NCBI RefSeq assembly: GCF_030704535.1
Contig: NC_081818.1
Span: 26,079,001-26,143,000, forward strand
DNA from: Vitis vinifera
Taxonomy: Eukaryota > Streptophyta > Magnoliopsida > Vitales > Vitaceae
DNA: 64,000 nucleotides
Direction: 5' to 3'
Position 1 is the first letter of the stretch. Each line of letters opens with the position of its first letter. Positions 1-12,321 of the stretch are shown here, in pieces. The notes beneath the pieces were generated by a model. That model was not told the DNA's origin. It worked only from the letters and a program-made list of their open reading frames with translations, and did no database searches. Position numbers and translations under genes: made by a program.

Positions 1-2793
1 AATGGTGAGTATATTCTAGTGAAAGGCAAATGAATGATTGCTATTGAAAGCCAAACAGGTTTGAAACTCATTTATGATGTTTTGTTTGTGTCTAACTTTG
101 ACCAAAACTTACTCAGTGTTGGACAGCTCGTTGAGAAATGATTTAAAGTTTATTTTGAAGATAGAAATTGCATTATCAAGGATGCAAAAGGCAAAGAGGT
201 GTTTAACATAAAAATAAAGGGCAAGAGTTTTGCCTTGAATTTATTGGAAGATGAGCATGCTACTGTTTTACAACAAGATAGACAACAATGCTTTGGCATA
301 GAAGGCTTGGGCACTTTCATCATGATGTTGTGCTCTACATGAAGAAAAATCAAATAGTTGAAGAACTTCCTAACTTAGAAAAAAATCTTTCTATATGTGC
401 TACTTGTCAATATGGGAAGCAAACTAAACTTCCCTTTCCAAAGAAAACATCTTGGAGAGCAACCCAAAAAATACAACTGGTGCATACTGATGTTGGTGGA
501 CCTCAAAAGACGCCATCCTTGAAGGGAGTAAGTACTACATTGCACTTATTGATGACTTAACTAGATTTTGTTGGATTTATTTTCTGACCACTAAGTTTGA
601 AGTAGCTGATGTATTTTAGAGATATAAGGCTATGGTTGAAAACCAAACCAAATGCAAAATCAAGGTTATAAGGTAAGATAATGGTGCGAAGTACACATCA
701 AAGAAATTTAACAAATTCTGTGAAGATGTAGGCATTGTTCACCAGCTCAATATACCATATAATCCACAACAAAATGGAGTTGTGGAGAAGAAAAATAGAA
801 TGATTTTGGAGATGACAAGATGCCTTCTGCATGAAAAAGATTTGCCTAAAAAATTTTGGGCTGAAACTGCAAGTACAATAGTATATTTTCTGAACAGATT
901 GCCAACAAAAGCGTTAAAGAAGTAGATCCCTTTCGAAGCTTGGTTCAGTTATCAACCTAAAGTAATGAATTTGAAAACATTTGGTTGCTTATGTTTCTCT
1001 TTCGTTCCTAAGGTGAAAAGGGACAAGCTGGATAAACAATCAGAGATGGGAATTTTCGTCAGATATAGTGACACTTCAAAGGCTTATAGAATTTACTTAC
1101 CAAAAACTAATAAAATAGTGGTGAGTAGAGATGTCAAGTTTTTGGAAACAAAGAAATGGAGCTAGGATGAAAAGATGCAGCAGTATAATGATGAAAATGT
1201 TGATGAGCTTCCAGTTAGAGGTATTAAAAAACTCTCTGATATTTATTGTAATGTTGTTGTCCTTGAACCAGTAGGGTTTGAAGAAGTAATTGAATATGAA
1301 AAATGGCAGGCTGCAATGCAAGATGAGCTAAATATGATTGAGAAAAACAACACGTGGGAGCTGGTAGACAGACCTTCACACAAAAAACCTATCAGAGTTA
1401 AAGGGGTTTATAAAACCAAACTTAATCTTGATGGTTCTATAAACAAGTATAAGGCAAGGTTGGTTGTTAAAGGTTATGAACAAATGTTTGGTGTGGATTT
1501 TTCTAAAACTTTTGCACCGATAACTCGTTTGGACACAACTAGAATGTTGTTGGCAATTGCAACACAAAAAGGATGGAGGATTTATTAGCTGGATGTGAAG
1601 TCAGCCTTTGTAAATGGCTATCTAGAGGAGGACATTTTTGTTGAACAAACAGAAGGATTTTATGTCAAGGGAAAAGAAGATAAAGTCTACCTTCTAAAAA
1701 AGGCCTTGTATGGCTTGAAACAAGCCCCAAGAGCTTGGTATAGCAGAATTGATGCTTATCTGCTAACCTTAGGCTGTCAGAAGAGTTAGAGTGAATTTAC
1801 TCTCTACATCAAGAAGATTAAAGAAGATAATCTAATTGTTTCTTTGTATGTTGATGACTTGCTTGTAACAAGAAATAATGTGGGGCTGGTCAATGAGTTC
1901 AAGGTTGAAATGAAGCAAGTCTTGGAAATGACAGACCTTGGAGAGATGACTTATTTCTTAGGAATAGAAGTACATTAGCAACAACATGATATTTTCATCT
2001 GTTAGAAAAAATATGCAAAAGAAATATTGAAGAAATTCAGAATGGAATAATGCAAGCCTACATCAACTCCTATGAACCAAAAAAAGAAGTTTTGTAAGGA
2101 AGATGGTGCTGAAAAGGCTGATGAAGGACTTTTTAGAAGCATGATCGGATGCCTAATGTACTTGACTTCAACAAGACCATATATAATGTACGTCGTAAGT
2201 CTACTTTCCAAGGTACATGCATTGTGCAAGTAAAAATAATTTTCAGGCGGCAAAACATGTGCTGAGATATGTTAAAGGTACAATTGATTATGGTATTAAG
2301 TTCAGTCAAGTTAAAAATTTCGTTCTTCATGGATATTCCGATAGCGATTGGACCGGATGTGTTGATGATATGCAAAGTACTTCAGGCTATTGTTTTAGTT
2401 TTGGTTCTGGTATATTTTCTTGGAGTTCAAAGAAACAAGAAGTTGTGGCTCAATCCACAGTTGAGGCGGAGTATGTTGCTGCTATTGCTGCTATAAAGCA
2501 AGTTTTATGGCTTAGGAAGTTGCAAACAAATCTAAACATGAAGCAAGAAATGAGTACTCAAGTGTTTCTTGACAACCAAACCGCTATATCTATTGCTAAT
2601 GACCCAATTTTTCATGGCAAAACAAAGCACTTCAAGATCAAACTATACTTTTTGAGATAGGTGCAGAAGGAAGGAGATGCACAACTAGTCTATTGCAACA
2701 TGGAGAGTTAAAATGCTGATATATTCACTAAACCTCTTCCTAAAGCAAGGTTTGAGTTTCTACGTGGAAGACTTGGAGTTTGCATCTACTAAG
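1..2793 (+). pseudogene. Copia pol remnant (protease to RNase H), many stops
   Basis: Conceptual translation gives the end of the protease/linker (LLSVGQL), the GAG-pre-integrase motif (LWHRRLGHFH, then CATCQYGKQ) near 290-420, the integrase core (VHTDVGGP) near 480-900, reverse transcriptase ([50 protein letters not shown]) at about 1300-2000, and RNase H (GYSDSDWTGCVDD; STVEAEYVA; LDNQTAISIANDP) at about 2300-2650. More than ten in-frame stops interrupt it, for example at 1587, 1788 and 1977, many at places where relatives have glutamine. It cannot make a working polyprotein. The family assignment is firm; the lineage within Copia is not resolved. Confidence 0.88.
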
Positions 2794-2804
2794 TCAAGGA
2801 GGAA

Positions 2805-3111
2805 TGTCAAATTTTGAATTTTGCCTTAGTATCCTTTGGAATTTGAATTTTGAAGTTAAATATTGCAGATAGAGTCTTGCACAAAATCTGTAACATCCAA
2901 ATATTTTCTTGTTTTTATTTGGTCAAGATTTGGTTTCTATTTTATAGGAAGTAGTTGTTCATTATCTAGTAACTTGATTTTCTGCAATTCTAATGTCATT
3001 TCAGTTACACGCTCATGTATAAATTTAGCACTCTTCATCAATAAAATGGGTATTCTAGTAGTGTAAAAATATATATTCTGCATAAGTGTTTAATCTTAGA
3101 TCAACATTTCA
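2805..3111 (+). repeat. 3' LTR of the left-edge Copia element
   Basis: The segment starts TGTCAAATTTTG straight after the polypurine tract (about 2793-2804) and ends CATTTCA at the point where RLP sequence resumes, giving a TG...CA repeat of about 307 bp. The matching 5' LTR is outside the window, so the ends rest on the tract, the TG/CA termini and the RLP junction. Confidence 0.7.
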
Positions 3112-3737
3112 TTGACAAGTTATTGTGATAGATTCAGGTGAACCAAAAAGGTTATGGAAGCTATGCTCATTGGAATTGGACCAGAAAGTTTGTTCTTGAT
3201 AGGTCGAGAGTCTCCAACCACTACAAGTTTCCAATCTTTTCTGGTATATTTCCCCCTAAATTATTGCTGGACAAATTCAAGGTTCCCAATTTCAGAAGGC
3301 TTGTTAGTTCTATTGGAATCTCTCCTGATAAGCTATTATTGGACAGATCCAGACTATTCACAAGGTAGAGAGTGTTATAGTATTCCAATGCTCTTCCTTT
3401 TGCAACAAGTTTCAAACGTTCCTCAAACCATTCTAGATCATCGTCGGAAAGTTCAGATTTGAAGCCACTCAAGTTCCCAAAACAGGGAGGAATGAATCCT
3501 AACACATGGTTGTGTGAGAGGTCCAGTATGTGAAGCGCGGAAAGGGCACAGATTTCTAAAGGAATATTACCGCTGAAGAAGTTTGACTGCAATGCTAAGA
3601 TCAGCAGGGAGGACATGCTTTCTCCTATCCAGGATGGAATGTTTCTAGAAAATTTGTTATCACCAAGATCAAGGCTTTCCAAGGCACTATAGTTTTGCAG
3701 ATAGGAAGGAAGTTCACCAAAGAGATTGTTGTTGGAT
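3112..3737 (-). pseudogene. RLP pseudogene, C-terminal LRR block
   Basis: The frame resumes as SNNNLFGELPSYLQNYSALE, directly continuing FLVL on the far side of the solo LTR. It runs through SLLILALQSNFFSGNIP and the non-LRR island (LKLVAKGRALEYYNTLYLVNSLDLSNN) to GNIPEKIGNL, where a stop occurs near 3221. Similarity continues in shifted frames (KLSGPIP, then FLVHLNLS) to about 3114, where the Copia LTR begins. The C-terminal cap, membrane span and tail lie beyond the left edge or are lost. Confidence 0.88.
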
Positions 3738-3742
3738 AGCAC

Positions 3743-5743
3743 TGATTCGTCCCTAGCAGTGGCAGCGGCAACGACACCATTTGATTCGGGGTTCGATCCC
3801 CGGCAACGGCGCCATTTGATTCGTGCCCATCTGGTGTCTCAACTGATTCGTGTCCAGCTGGTGCTCCTTGATTGAGGGATTAATCAACAAAATTTATAAC
3901 CTATAACACCATATACTAGGGTAGCAAAGACAAAGCTACTATAGTATAGTGGCTTTAGGATCGTCCACTGGGATGGGTTTTCACTTCACAAATGATGTTA
4001 ATTCAAAGTTGAATTGGTGCCTTTTCATTTCAAGGTTAGCTTTAAAAGAAAACATAAAGATGTTTGAATGAAAAAGGATTGGTTTTAAGCTAACCAAAAA
4101 TAGTAACTGATTTTACTTACAAAGAAAAGTGTTTCTTGGAGTTTCAGATCACTAGGCTCAGATTCCTCATACAAAAATGAGAGTTCCGGTCACTTGTTTC
4201 TTTTCCTCGCATTAGAGAATTAACATATAGTTAATTCTCTAACCAGTGTTGTACAGATGCTTCCCATTAATGGGTTCAAACACTAAATCCCTCTCACTAA
4301 TGCACTTTGCAATGGCTCATACCTCTCACCTAGCACTTGCCATTCAAAGTGATCTTTAACCTTGGATTACCCGTCAAAAGCTCGCAAGAGATAACTAATG
4401 GATGTCTCCTTGGAGTCCAAAAGCTTACCAAGTGTTGGCTATTCTAGAAAATCCTACCTTCAAGTCACCTCCCAAAGGCTCGCAAGGGGTAAACTAGTGC
4501 ATCTCCATGGTTGGAGATCACTTGCCTTACCAAGTGTTGGCCCAGGTGACTCTAAGGTGTTTTAAGTTAACTAAAAACATAGAAATCACTAACGGATTAC
4601 ACTTTCTCTTCATTAAAAACTAAAACAACAAAACTTCCAAATTATACATGTGGAAACTTACCCGGATTTCCTTACTCCAAGAGACAAAAAGCTTAGCCTC
4701 TCATCCTCTGTGGAAAAATCCTCAGAGTTTGGTTGGCTAGAAAATGAAAATGAAATAAAAGACAAGAATATATATGAAAAACAGAGCAAGTGCTCTGTTC
4801 CTTGATTCTATATATTGGATTACATATATGGTCCTCCCCTCTCACAGTGGATGCAAGGGAATATATATAGAGGAGTTTTTCCAACCTTCCTAGCTAAGAA
4901 ATCTTGTGGTTGGTGGCTTACAAGGAGAAGAATGGAAATTTATACAAAAATATCTGAAGAAAAGATCTAAAAGAGTCGGTGCACAAATATCAGGAAGCAC
5001 TAAGGACATTTCGCAGGTGAAAATGGTGTCTGCGAGATTTCGCAGACACTCAAGAGGGCTGCGAAATAATTTCGCAACAACATTCTATCTTCACAGGGCT
5101 GCGAAATTGGCTTCCACCTTGAGGTGCTCAGCTTCCAGCGTGGCGCATGTATCGGGTAGCTTCAGGAGGAATTCCATAGTACTGTACAAAAAGGCTGCAA
5201 AATTCTCGCAACAAAAGGCTGATTTCGCAACACTTTGGAGTGGTCTGCTTGCAATGGCTGTAACTCCTTCGTTTCAACTCCGAATTGCGCACCGTTTGAA
5301 GCATTGGATTCTTGACTTCCTAAGCTTTGAAATGATATATAAAATGTAGAAAATGGACTTCAGAAAGTGCTCCAAAAGTGCAAAATAAGACTGCAGCTGG
5401 CTTTCCTCTGTTTTCTTCACTCTGTTTTTCCTCTCTCCAGTACTCTTTCCTTGCATACTTTGAACGACTTTGGCAAAGGGCTATGGAGCTCCAAAGCTTG
5501 GTTCTTCATGAATTTGAGCTTCCAAAAGCTTTGCCATAACTTGTCCAAGTAGCTCCTCCATCATTTGGCATGCTGAATTGATTCATAAGCTGATAAAAAC
5601 ATGTAAACTTGCCACAAAATGGTTAAAACCAATTACTAAGGACCTTAATGTATTAATTGAGTTAAATGAATATGATTACTACTCAAAGGTGCTTAAAACC
5701 ATTATAATTAGGTCTACAAAATAGCACTTTTTGGTAGTAATCA
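3743..5743 (-). mobile_element. Solo LTR (minus orientation), 5-bp target duplication AGCAC
   Basis: The element begins TGATTCGTCC and ends GTAGTAATCA on the plus strand, so it is TG...CA on either strand. It is flanked by AGCAC at 3738-3742 and 5744-5748, and RLP coding sequence joins across it. No coding domains are found in its 2,001 bp. A TGGCGCCGTTGCCGGGGA primer-binding-site-like stretch near the left end, read on the minus strand, shows that the LTR lies on the minus strand with its 3' end at the left. The long LTR and the tRNA-Asp-like site suggest a Ty3/Gypsy (Athila/Tat-like) family. Clustered TGCGAAAT/ATTTCGCA words occur at about 5010-5235. ORFs inside it, such as 4906-5349, have no recognisable domain. 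Confidence 0.85.
3790..3814 (+). other. tRNA-Asp 3'-end-like sequence (PBS imprint) inside the solo LTR
   Basis: The 25 nt read as the T-arm, acceptor stem and CCA of a plant tRNA-Asp (GGTTCGATCCCCGG, then CAACGGCGCCA). On the minus strand this is a primer-binding site. It lies inside, not outside, the target-duplication-bounded element. TGATTCG words at 3743, 3782, 3817 and 3844 bracket it, and a second weaker copy (GCGGCAACGACACCA) is at about 3765-3779. It is not a tRNA gene: the 5' half is missing. Confidence 0.75.
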
Positions 5744-5748
5744 AGCAC

Positions 5749-7273
5749 CAAGAATCTGAGTGTCGTGAGGGAACCCAATGATCTTGGTATTGTACCTGAA
5801 AGGTGATTGTTTGACATATCTACAATATACAGGGAAGACATCTTGTTCCAGAACTGAGGAATTTCTCCAGATAAATGATTATTGGATATGACCAAGGTCA
5901 TCAAAGCCTGTAGATTACCCATGGACAAGGGAGTGCTACCATTCAAAGAGTTCCAAGAGATATCTAAATTTGTCTGAATAGGCATTGCTTCACCAATGTT
6001 CTGAGGAATCGGTCCAGAAAACAAATTATCCCTCAGATATAGTGTACTTACATTAGACGACCAGAGTGGGAGAGGACCATCAAAGAGGTTTGAACTCAAA
6101 TCAACATTGGCTAGGTAGTTGAACACTAATGAGTTTGGAACTCTACCACTTAATTGATTATAAGCAATGTCAAGTTCATGGAGCGGCAAATCTAACTTCA
6201 ATAACCAATCCGGTATAGTGCCTAAAATTCTCGCATTATTAAGCACTATGGTGGTCAACTCATTTTGAGTTTTGAGCCAGGTAGGAAATTTGGGACCCAA
6301 TTTTCAAGATCTAAGGTTGATGTATGTGAGTTTGAAAGGAGGAGCCCAGTCAGAGGAGATGTTGAAAACCAAAGAAACATTTGGAGAACTTTTAGTAATC
6401 GACAGTTGCTTTAAGCTTGAGAGATTGGAAAAATGAGCTTCTGTTATGCCACCTTCCCATGAATTCTCATTGAGCTCTAGCACGACCAGTGATGAGAGTT
6501 CTCCAAGGCTGTTTGGGATGATCCCACTCATTTGATTCTGCGAAAGGTACAATTCCTGTAAAGAGGATAAGCTCCCAATTGATTCTGGAATTGAACCGCG
6601 AAATGAATTAGACCATAATTGAAGATATCTTAAATTCTTAAGATGCCCCAATGAATTTGGCAGGTTTCCAGTCAGTTTATTGAATCCCAAATCCAGATTC
6701 TCTACAGTGTTGTAAGAGCATGCAGATAAGCCATCGAGGAACTCAGTTATCTCACCAGAAAGTTTGTTAGCAGAAAGAATCAATGTCCGCAAATAGCACA
6801 AATTTCCCAATGTTCTCAGTAACTTGCCTTCAATGTTCAAATTCTTGGACAAATCAAGTAACTAGAGAGAAGTGAAGTTTTGGAATGCATCTAGGAGTCC
6901 ACCTTAGAGGTTGTTGGAGTTGAGATCGAGGTACACAAGGCTATTGAGATTAGATAACCAGTGAGGAATAGTGGAGTCAAACCCATTGTTTGAGAGATGA
7001 AGAACGGAAAGAGAGGTAAAATTGAGAAATGGAAGAGAAAGAGAAAGGTTAGAAAGTTGACGGTTGGGCATGTGCAACTCCAAAAGAGACGGTAAAGTAT
7101 TAACGGTCTGGAGCCAGTAGGCTGCAGCCTTTCTGAGATCAATACCTCCCAAGTTAAGGTACTTCAAATAAGAAAGGCCTGACAGTCATTCCAGGCCATT
7201 CTTGTTTGGTTCGATAGAGTATGTGTTGAGATCAAGGTAGCGCAAGTTTGAGAGGTTTGCAATAGTTGGAGGT
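5749..7273 (-). pseudogene. RLP pseudogene, central LRR block
   Basis: This block continues the LRR array (LRYLDLN...YLNLGGIDLRKAAAYW; NSLGHLKNLRYLQLWSNSFRGS; LGPKFPTWLKTQNELTT; LYLRDNLFSGPIP; LVISNNHLSGEIP) through about fifteen repeats, up to TTLRFLVL. Stops lie at about 6901, 6861 and 6302; the last sits at a conserved cysteine codon (RSCKLGPKF in intact relatives, TGC to TGA). The right end meets the Copia element at 7279 and the left end meets the solo LTR at 5743. Confidence 0.9.
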
Positions 7274-7278
7274 ATGAT

Positions 7279-7883
7279 TGTTGGAATCAATCAACCAAGA
7301 TGAATACCCTAATTTCATATATACTGGAATATTTAACAAGGTGAATACCCTAACTTCATATATACTGGAATATTTAACAAGGTGAATACCCTAACTTCAT
7401 ATATACTGGAATATTTAACAAGGTGAATACCCTAATTTCATATATACTGGAATCTCCTGATTAAAAATAATGAGTAGAAAAATAATAGCGAAAGCATACC
7501 TGAATCCATTGAAGGAGAAACCTTATAGAAAGAAAACCCTTTGAGATGGTCTTCCAATTCTAGCCACTAGATTCTGTGTCAATTTCTCTCTGAGATGATT
7601 TTCAAAAATTGGAATGCGTAGTCGTAGAATGGGGACCATAACCCTATTTATAAACCGCTAGGGCAGTTTTAATTTTATCACAATTATATTTCTGCCCCTC
7701 ATAGAAATAATAATTGTCTAATGGTATCTACACAATAATCTCATGACAATTATACCCTTAAGCAAATTAATCAATTATTAATTAGATCACTATATTTAGG
7801 CTTAATTAAATGATAGCACACACATTTTAATTATTTACATGTGTGGCCCAAATTATAGATTAATTACAAAAATTAATCTAACA
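7279..7883 (-). repeat. 3' LTR of the Copia element (605 bp)
   Basis: TG...CA repeat matching 12991-13554. Its left part holds four tandem copies of a 41-bp unit (GAATACCCTAA...AACAAGGT, 7310-7452) where the other LTR has three. A TATA-like TTATAAATAGGG on the minus strand lies near 7648-7660. Confidence 0.92.
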
Positions 7884-8304
7884 ATCTCCCACTGGGCCAC
7901 ATGCATATGTAATCAAATAAATGTGTTTAACCTTATGAGCTCAAAATTTGCTATCATGTCCTTAGGGTATATCCGAACAATCTCGTCCATTAACTATACT
8001 GACATAGGATCAAGGTGGCCTTTGTTACATCAATCGTTACTAGACCAATCAATGGTCACATATATCTGCACAGCTAAATGACATAGATCAATCATGAGTG
8101 CATAGCATGGAAATTACATGCAATGTGATCTATTCATGCCTATTTCCAACTGGTCCTACTTAACTTTATTGAGATCAAATCTTTAGCATAATTTAACAGA
8201 GTGCAATGAAATGAATACTTTATTTCTGCAGAACACAATCCAAATGTATAGATAAAGTCTAAACATAACATAGAGCAATATACAATGAATAATATAAACT
8301 CCCA

Positions 8305-11300
8305 CTAAATTTGGATATCCTCAAATGAGACAACACCCATATGAGCAGTGTGCTCATGAAAGACCTTGGGTGGTAATCCCTTTGTAAGCGGATCCGCTAT
8401 CATGGAGTTTGTTCCAATATGCTCTATGGATATCTATCCACTCTATACTTTTTCTTTTACAACTAGGAACTTGATATCAATGTATTTTGATTTTGTAGAA
8501 CTCCTGTTGTTATTGGAATATAAAACTGCTGATTTATTGTCACAAAATATCTTCAGTGGTCTTTCAATACCATCCAGAACACGCAGCCCAGTGACAAAAT
8601 TCCGTAGCCATATTCCTTGATTGGATGCCTCATAACATGCTACAAACTCTGCTTCCATGGTGGATGAAGTTATGAGTGTCTGTTTGGCAAACCTCCATGA
8701 AATTGCTCCACCAGCCAACAGATAAATATAGCCTGATGTGGATCTTCTGCTGTCTTGGCATCCAGCAAAGTCGGAGTCGGAATACCCAATGATCTCTAAC
8801 TGATCCAATCTCCTATATGTAAGCATGTACTCTTTTGTTCTCTGTAAATATCTCATAACCCTCTTGGCTGCTCTCCAATGATCCATTCCAGGGTTACTTA
8901 GATATCTGCCTAACATGCCAACAATGTACGCAATATCCGGGCGTGTACATACCTGAGCATACATTAGACTCCCCACAGCCGAAGCGTAAGGAATCTTCTG
9001 CATTTCTTGACTTTCTAAACTATTTTTAGGGCATTGATTAAGACTGAATTTGTCTCCTTTAGCGATAGGGGTATCACCTGGTTTGCTATTTTGCATGCCA
9101 TACATTTGGAGGACTTTATCAATATAGGTCCTTTGTGACAATCCTAAAATACCCCTAGAACGATCTCGATGTATCTGGATTCCTAAGACAAAGGAGGCAT
9201 CACCAAGATCTTTCATCTCAAAATGTTTTGATAAAAATCTCTTGGTGTCGTGCAATATGCTAATATCATTTGTGGCTAGCAATATGTCATCGACATATAA
9301 AACCAGGAAAATATACTTACTCCCACTGAATTTGTGATACACACATTCATCCATAAGATTTGCCTCAAAACCATATGAGACAATAATTTGATGAAACTTG
9401 AAGTACCACTGACGAGAAGCTTGCTTGAGCCCATAAATGGATTTAGTTAATTTACAAACCATATTCTTTGAGTCTTCGGATACAAAATTTTCTGGTTGTA
9501 CCATATAAATTGTTTCATCAATGTCACCATTGAGAAACACTGTTTTAACATCCATTTGATGTAACTCAAGATCATAATGTGCAACTAGTGCCATGATTAT
9601 CCTGAAAAAGTCCTTCGTAGAAACTGGAGAGAAGGTCTCTTTGAAGTCAATTCCTTCTTTTTGAGTAAAGCCTTTAGCTACAAGACGTGCTTTATATCTT
9701 TCTACATTACCATTTGAATCCCGCTTGGTTTTAAATATCCATTTACAACCAATGGGCTTCGTACCAACTGGTAATGGGACAAGTTCCCAAACTTTATTGT
9801 CTTGCATAGATTTGTACTCTTCATTCATGGCTTCAATCCATTTCTGAGAGTTGGAACTTTTCATGGCTTGCTGGAAGTTGATTGGATCATCTTCCATCAT
9901 TCCACTTTCTACCTCACGTTCTTGGAGATATACGATATAATCGTCCGAAATTGCATTTCTCCTCTCTCTAGTGGATCTCCTTAATGGCATATTTTCTTGA
10001 GGTTGTTGAGTTTGTTCTTCAAGAGCAATGTCCCCATTTGCAATTAAAGGTTGAACAATATTGTCTGTTGGTTGAGGATCCAAATTTACTTCTTGATCAA
10101 TGATAGGTAGTGAAACCTGTACATTATCAAAAGCAATAGTAGATCCCTCTTCCTCCTCAAAGACAATATTCCTAGCCTGATTTCTCCCCCCAAACTCAAC
10201 ATCCTCAAAAAATGTTGCAGTTCCCGTCTCAAAAATTGACCTAATAGCAGGATCATAAAATTTAAAACCCCTTGATCGCTCTGCATAGCCAATAAAGTAG
10301 ATGCTAACTGTTTTAGAGTCCAATTTCTTTTCATGAGGCTTATAAGGTCTCGCTTCAGCTGGACATCCCCAAATATGAAAATGCTTTAAACTGGGCTTTC
10401 GACCAGTCCAAAGCTCATAAGGCGTTTTAGCAACCGCTTTAGTTGGCACCCGATTTAGGATATAAGCTGCCGTTTTGAGTGCTTCACCCCAGAGTTTTTC
10501 GGGTAAAGTAGAATGACTAATCATACTCCTTACCATGTCCTTAAGAGTTCGGTTTCGTCTTTCTGCTACACCATTCATGCTAGGTGATCCTGGCATGGTG
10601 TATTAAGGGACGATCCCACATTCCTCTAGGTATTTAGCAAATGGTCCTGGACGTTGTTCACCTGATCCGTCATATCTACCATAGTATTCACCACCACGGT
10701 CAGATCTGACGCTCTTTATTCTTTTGTTGAGTTGTAACTCAACTTCTGCTTTAAATGTTTTGAACACGTCCAATGATTGTGATTTCTCATGTATAAGAAA
10801 TAGGTAGCCATATCTTGAATAGTCGTCTATGAATGTTATAAAGTACTGTTGACCATTCCAAGATGCCGTAGGGTATGGTCCACAGATATCTGTATGAATT
10901 AATTCTAAGACGTCTGTAGCTCTATTGGCACCTAATTTCTTTGTTTTGGTCTGTTTTCCTTTAATACACTCAACACAAATATCAAAATCTGAAAAGTCAA
11001 GTGAATCCAAAATCTCATTGGACACAAGTCGCTCAACTCTAGATTTAGAGATATGATCTAGGCATTTGTGCCACAATGAGGCCGAATTATCTTTATTCAA
11101 TTTACGTTTTGTACCTCGTGATTCCACATGCAAGGTTTCATTATAGGACGGAACAGTTTCCAACAAATATAGATTATCATAAACATTAAGTAAACCGGTT
11201 CCTACAGCTTTTGAATTAATAGATAATGCAAATCTATTGTTTCCAAATGAACAACAATAACCTGATTTGTCCAAAACAGAAACTGAAATTAAATTCCGTC

Positions 11301-12321
11301 TGAAAGACGGTACAACAAAAGTATCTATTAAATCCAAAAAATAACCAGATTTCAATAATAATCTAAAGTGCCCTATTGCCTCTACTTCTACCGACTGACC
11401 GTCTCCGACATAGATGCATCTTTCAGCATCACTTGGTTTTCGGTAACTCAGGCAACCCTGCATAGAAACACAAATGTGAGTAGTAGCACCAGAATCTAAC
11501 CACCATGTGTTTCTAGATACTGAAGCTAAATTAACTTCAGAACAGACCAAAGTAAGAAACATACCTTTCTTAACACGCCAAGCAGCATACTTGGTACATT
11601 CCTTCTTAGTATGTCCAGGCTTATTACAGAAGAAACATGTTACCTCAACTTTCTGTTTCTTTTGTTCTGGACCATTAGAAACAGCAACCTTATTATCCTT
11701 ATTCTTTCGTTTGCCCTTATCCTTGGAAGTACTAGCCAGATGAGCACTTTCGGTCTTGTCTTGCTTCAATCTCTCTTCCTCTTGCACACAGAATGAAATG
11801 AGTTCATTAAGAGTCCATTTATCCTTTTGACAGTTATAACTGACCTTGAATTGATTAAATTGTGCAGGAAGAGAGATGAGAACCAAATGCACGAGTAAAT
11901 CATCAGATAACTCGAGTTTCAAAGCCTTAAGTTTTGAAGCAAGATGAGACATCTCCATGATGTACTCCCGAACATTACCCTTGTCTTTATACTTCATTGA
12001 AATCAAGCTTGCTAAAAGCGTGCTCGTTTCAGCCTTATTGTTTTTGGCAAAACGTTTCTGAATTTCCGCAAGGAAGTCACTGGCATTAGTAACCTCATCA
12101 GTTACCGCACCCCTGAAAGCTTCTGGAATGCCGCGCTTCATGATCATAAGACTTAGCCTATTTGAACGTTCCCACTTACCCCAATAAACCTCATCCTCTT
12201 GAGTACTTTGCTCATTGAGTTCATCGGGTTTGGGCATTCTCAAGGCTAAGTCTATATCCATGCAACCTAAGAGAATCATCATATTCTCTTTCCAGTCCTT
12301 AAAATTAGTCCCATTTAACAT
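8305..12321 (-). pseudogene. Copia gag-pol polyprotein, three in-frame stops
   Basis: One continuous minus-strand frame of about 1,340 codons. It encodes gag (LNGTNFKDWKENMMI; zinc knuckle CFFCNKPGHTKKEC), protease (WWLDSGATTHIC), GAG-pre-integrase (LWHKCLDHISKSRVE, CVECIKGKQ), integrase (HTDICGPYP; FIDDYSRYGYLF; SDRGGEYYG), reverse transcriptase ([37 protein letters not shown]) and RNase H ([21 protein letters not shown]). Stops occur at 10603-10605 (TAA, just before [14 protein letters not shown]), 8443-8445 (TAG) and 8434-8436 (TAG); no frameshift is seen. The first in-frame ATG is at 12321 (MLNGTN). The frame is open further upstream, to 12429, where only a TTG is available, so the original start may be lost. 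Confidence 0.92.

Larger units (their letters stand above)
1..3111 (+). mobile_element. Ty1/Copia retrotransposon, 3' part, decayed
   Basis: The window opens inside a Copia element on the plus strand and holds its pol region followed by the 3' LTR. The order protease, GAG-pre-integrase, integrase, reverse transcriptase, RNase H is the Copia order. A purine-rich tract ending AAGGAGGAA lies directly before the LTR. The right boundary at 3111 is set where receptor-like-protein (RLP) coding similarity resumes on the opposite strand. The 5' LTR, gag and left target duplication lie outside the window, so the duplication cannot be checked. The element sits inside the minus-strand RLP pseudogene. Confidence 0.85.

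Noticed and set aside
3781..3814. tRNA-Asp gene
   Set aside because: Only the T-arm, acceptor 3' strand and an encoded CCA are present. A nuclear tRNA gene would not encode CCA and would have the 5' half. It fits a primer-binding-site copy.
3930..3965. TAGTATAGTGGC resembling a tRNA A box
   Set aside because: Not followed by the rest of a tRNA at the right spacing; a chance similarity in the LTR.
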